DNA from: an uncultured Nitrospirota bacterium
GTDB taxonomy: Bacteria; Nitrospirota; Nitrospiria; Nitrospirales; UBA8639
Length of the DNA stretch: 64,000 bases
Reading direction: 5' to 3'
Assembly (NCBI GenBank): GCA_937139405.1
Contig: CAKZPV010000047.1
Span: 1 to 64,000, forward strand
The notes under the pieces were generated by a model. That model was not told where the DNA came from, searched no databases, and was given only the letters and a program-made list of their open reading frames with translations. A program made the position numbers and the translations under genes. This document shows positions 62,091 to 64,000 of this stretch, one piece after another; the first letter of the stretch is position 1; each line of letters begins with the position of its first letter.

Positions 62091-64000
62091 TTAAGATGAT
62101 TTGGCCGAAAGATTATTTAATTCCTTTTCTGTATCAATTTCCAAGTAGGGGTCTAATTGTTTAGCTCTCTCAAAGATAGCCTGAGCTTGTTTGCGTGCGC
62201 CTTGCTTGGCTAATTTCTTTCCCTCTTCTATAAAAGTTGGATGTATCGGGAGATTGGGGCAGGTTCGTTCATATGGGACCGCTTCTCCGGCAATCTGTTT
62301 CCATTCTGCAAATGGGATATTTTCTTTTGCCGTATCACATACGGCATGTGCCAGTTGTCCAGTTCCAGACCAAAGGATTACTTTTTTATCACTTCCGCCC
62401 ACAGCAAAAGTTTGTCCATCCGGACTAACGGCCAAGGCTTCTAGGGCTCCTTTGTGCCCAGAAAATTGAATTGGCTGCTGGGTGGGGTCTTGCCAATTCC
62501 AAATACGCAAGGATTTATCCGAGCCGACTGAAGCTACAGAAGCTCCATCAGGACTGAATTGAACTCGTGCGATTCGTCCAGTAGACCCTGTCAAAAAAGT
62601 AGGACTAATAATTGATTGGTGAAGATTCCATAAACCAATTTGACGATCACGGCTGCCAGTAGCCACCAATCGCCCGGAAGGGTGAATTGCAATAGAGGTA
62701 ATACGTTGTTTATGTCCTCGCAAAATTTTCGGTGGGCTGTCCTTTCGCTCAAGGTCCCAGATCCGGAGAGTGAGATCATCTCCACCCGCAAGTAACCTAT
62801 TGCCACTCGGTGTGAAGGCGATGGCATTGACTCGACCAGCGTGGGTACCCAACGTGGTAGCCTTTGGTTGTTTACTGGTCAAATCCCATAATCGAATGGT
62901 GTGGTCTTGACTACCTGATGCAAGTTGTTTTCCATTAGGCTTGAATGCCACGCTGGTGATGCCTTTTGTATGAGCTTGGAGTATACGAGGGGGAGAGCTC
63001 GGCTCAGAAAGATCCCAGAGGCGAATAGTCGAATCTAAACTCCCAGAAGCAATTTGTTGTCCATTGGGGTGTATTGCAACAGATAACACCCCTGCGGTAT
63101 GGCCAGTGAATATTTGAGGTGAATCTAGCGGATTATTTACGGACCATAAGAACACCGTTCCGTCACTAGTTCCACCAATGACATGATCGCCAGAGGGATC
63201 GAATGTCACGGTGTGAATTTTAGTAGAAACTCCCTTGAGTTGAATCGGTGATGTGTGGAGATCCTTACGAAGAGAGCGGTCAATCGTGGACCACTGCATT
63301 CCATTGCCCTGGAGGTTTAAGACATAAGCTTGGCGAGCCCAAAGCAATCTGGTGGTTTCAGATTTTAGTGGGCTAGGTGATTGCGTTAGTTTTGCGGTAA
63401 TTCTTGAGACCACGTTGCCGAAGTCATTTTTGCTAGGATTTCTGGCTCGCAAAGACTTGTCAGGGATTGCCGTCAGTGGGCTGTTTTTTGATGTGCTTTT
63501 TGCGACGGAAGAAGCCGCTCGCAAAGATTTTTCCAAATTATGAATCTGTTGCTGGGCTTTAGCTAATTGCTGTTCTGTTCCTTGAAGTTTTTGCGAATAT
63601 TGATCTCGTTCCTCTTTGGTTTGCTTTAAGGTGCCCTGGGTCTCTAAGTTTTTGGCTGATTTGTTTTCAAGTTGCGTAATCTGTTTTCCCGCTTCAGCTA
63701 ATGCTGTCTGACTTTCCTCAAGTTTTGTTTGAAGGGTTGAACGAGCCAAGGCGAGTTTAGTGAACTCCTCTTCCGAACGCCGAGCTTTCTCAGAAGAAGC
63801 AGTATTAATAGATTGTAAAGAGTTCTTGCTGATCGCGACCTGGCCTATTGCTGTCGAAAGCTTATCTCCTAAGGTCGCCACTTGAGTTGTCGCTGAGTTC
63901 AGCTCTCGTTTGACCTGGTTCAGTTCAGTGCTTAGCTCATCTCGTTCCTTTTGCAAGGCAGTCAAGGAATTATCAGCGTCGGAATTCTTTTGGGCTATTA
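62091..64000 (-). CDS. Coiled-coil WD40-repeat protein (5' end outside window)
   Basis: At least 636 aa; the frame is open to the window edge. The N-terminal ~155 visible residues form a coiled coil (Gln/Glu/Leu heptads). A helical linker with RLLWARQAYVLNLQGNGMQW resembles the LARQAY segment that precedes WD40 repeats in NACHT/STAND proteins. Seven WD40 repeats follow (GSLDSTIRLWDLSEP, GSQDHTIRLWDLTSK and so on), then a TPR-like C-terminus (QARKQ... in AQAIFERAKQLDPYLEID). An ATPase domain, if any, lies outside. Confidence 0.8.
   Translation of the reverse strand, partial: IAQKNSDADNSLTALQKERDELSTELNQVKRELNSATTQVATLGDKLSTAIGQVAISKNSLQSINTASSEKARRSEEEFTKLALARSTLQTKLEESQTALAEAGKQITQLENKSAKNLETQGTLKQTKEERDQYSQKLQGTEQQLAKAQQQIHNLEKSLRAASSVAKSTSKNSPLTAIPDKSLRARNPSKNDFGNVVSRITAKLTQSPSPLKSETTRLLWARQAYVLNLQGNGMQWSTIDRSLRKDLHTSPIQLKGVSTKIHTVTFDPSGDHVIGGTSDGTVFLWSVNNPLDSPQIFTGHTAGVLSVAIHPNGQQIASGSLDSTIRLWDLSEPSSPPRILQAHTKGITSVAFKPNGKQLASGSQDHTIRLWDLTSKQPKATTLGTHAGRVNAIAFTPSGNRLLAGGDDLTLRIWDLERKDSPPKILRGHKQRITSIAIHPSGRLVATGSRDRQIGLWNLHQSIISPTFLTGSTGRIARVQFSPDGASVASVGSDKSLRIWNWQDPTQQPIQFSGHKGALEALAVSPDGQTFAVGGSDKKVILWSGTGQLAHAVCDTAKENIPFAEWKQIAGEAVPYERTCPNLPIHPTFIEEGKKLAKQGARKQAQAIFERAKQLDPYLEIDTEKELNNLSAKSS

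Overview
The window is a chromosomal stretch of a diderm (Gram-negative) bacterium with moderate GC content. Evidence for two membranes: LptA/LptB/LptC lipopolysaccharide export genes, a type IV pilus inner-membrane set, several outer-membrane beta-barrels and lipoproteins. Gene content (sigma-54, GlnD, ANTAR sensor, Fur-type iron control, di-haem peroxidase-like protein, FecR and WD40 proteins, a bacterial caspase) is compatible with Nitrospirota (a Nitrospira-like lineage). That placement is inference; no marker was compared with a database.

Region 1 (1-15609, all + strand) is one uninterrupted housekeeping block: the 3' end of tuf, then the S10, spc and alpha gene clusters in classical order (rpsJ to rpmD, rplO, secY, adk, map, infA, rpmJ, rpsM, rpsK, rpsD, rpoA, rplQ). 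Three of its proteins (S14, L36, S4) keep zinc-binding cysteines.

Region 2 (15790-32667, + strand) carries envelope and metabolic genes: lptC-lptA-lptB-rpoN-rapZ, pilM-pilN-pilO-pilP without pilQ, aroC-aroB, a GAF-GAF-ANTAR protein, then nadE and glnD. The leader between the ANTAR gene and nadE has a perfect -10 box. It also has a hairpin with an AATGGC hexaloop (A1, G4) whose 3' arm is the 5' arm of a strong intrinsic terminator ending at the nadE start codon. This looks like an ANTAR-controlled antitermination switch governing NAD synthesis and nitrogen (PII) signalling, and is the best candidate for an undescribed circuit here.

Region 3 (32822-40343) is a divergent redox/iron locus around a near-consensus Fur box at 38387-38405. 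Leftward: a small zinc ribbon protein, a porin-like barrel, a lipoprotein, an FMN-binding flavoprotein and a four-helix His-bearing membrane protein, then an intrinsic terminator, a structured leader and a di-haem peroxidase-like protein. Rightward: a lipoprotein and ApbE, the enzyme that attaches FMN to such flavoproteins.

Region 4 (40501-43375) is accessory: a caspase-fold protease with an N-terminal region resembling AbiJ-NTD3 of phage-defence proteins, a small unknown gene overlapping ynfA, and a family 2 glycosyltransferase.

Region 5 (43462-49564): a ferric iron ABC transporter operon with a His-rich Spy-like protein as last gene, a Fur-like operator in front of it, fur itself, a Panacea-domain gene and a ComEA-like helix-hairpin-helix protein.

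Region 6 (49742-64000) contains an M32 carboxypeptidase, an O-methyltransferase, a lytic transglycosylase, a CocE-type hydrolase lipoprotein, a TPR/beta-barrel protein, an HExxH lipoprotein, a large FecR-domain beta-solenoid protein and, cut by the window end, a coiled-coil/WD40 protein. No tRNA, rRNA, insertion sequence or CRISPR array was seen.
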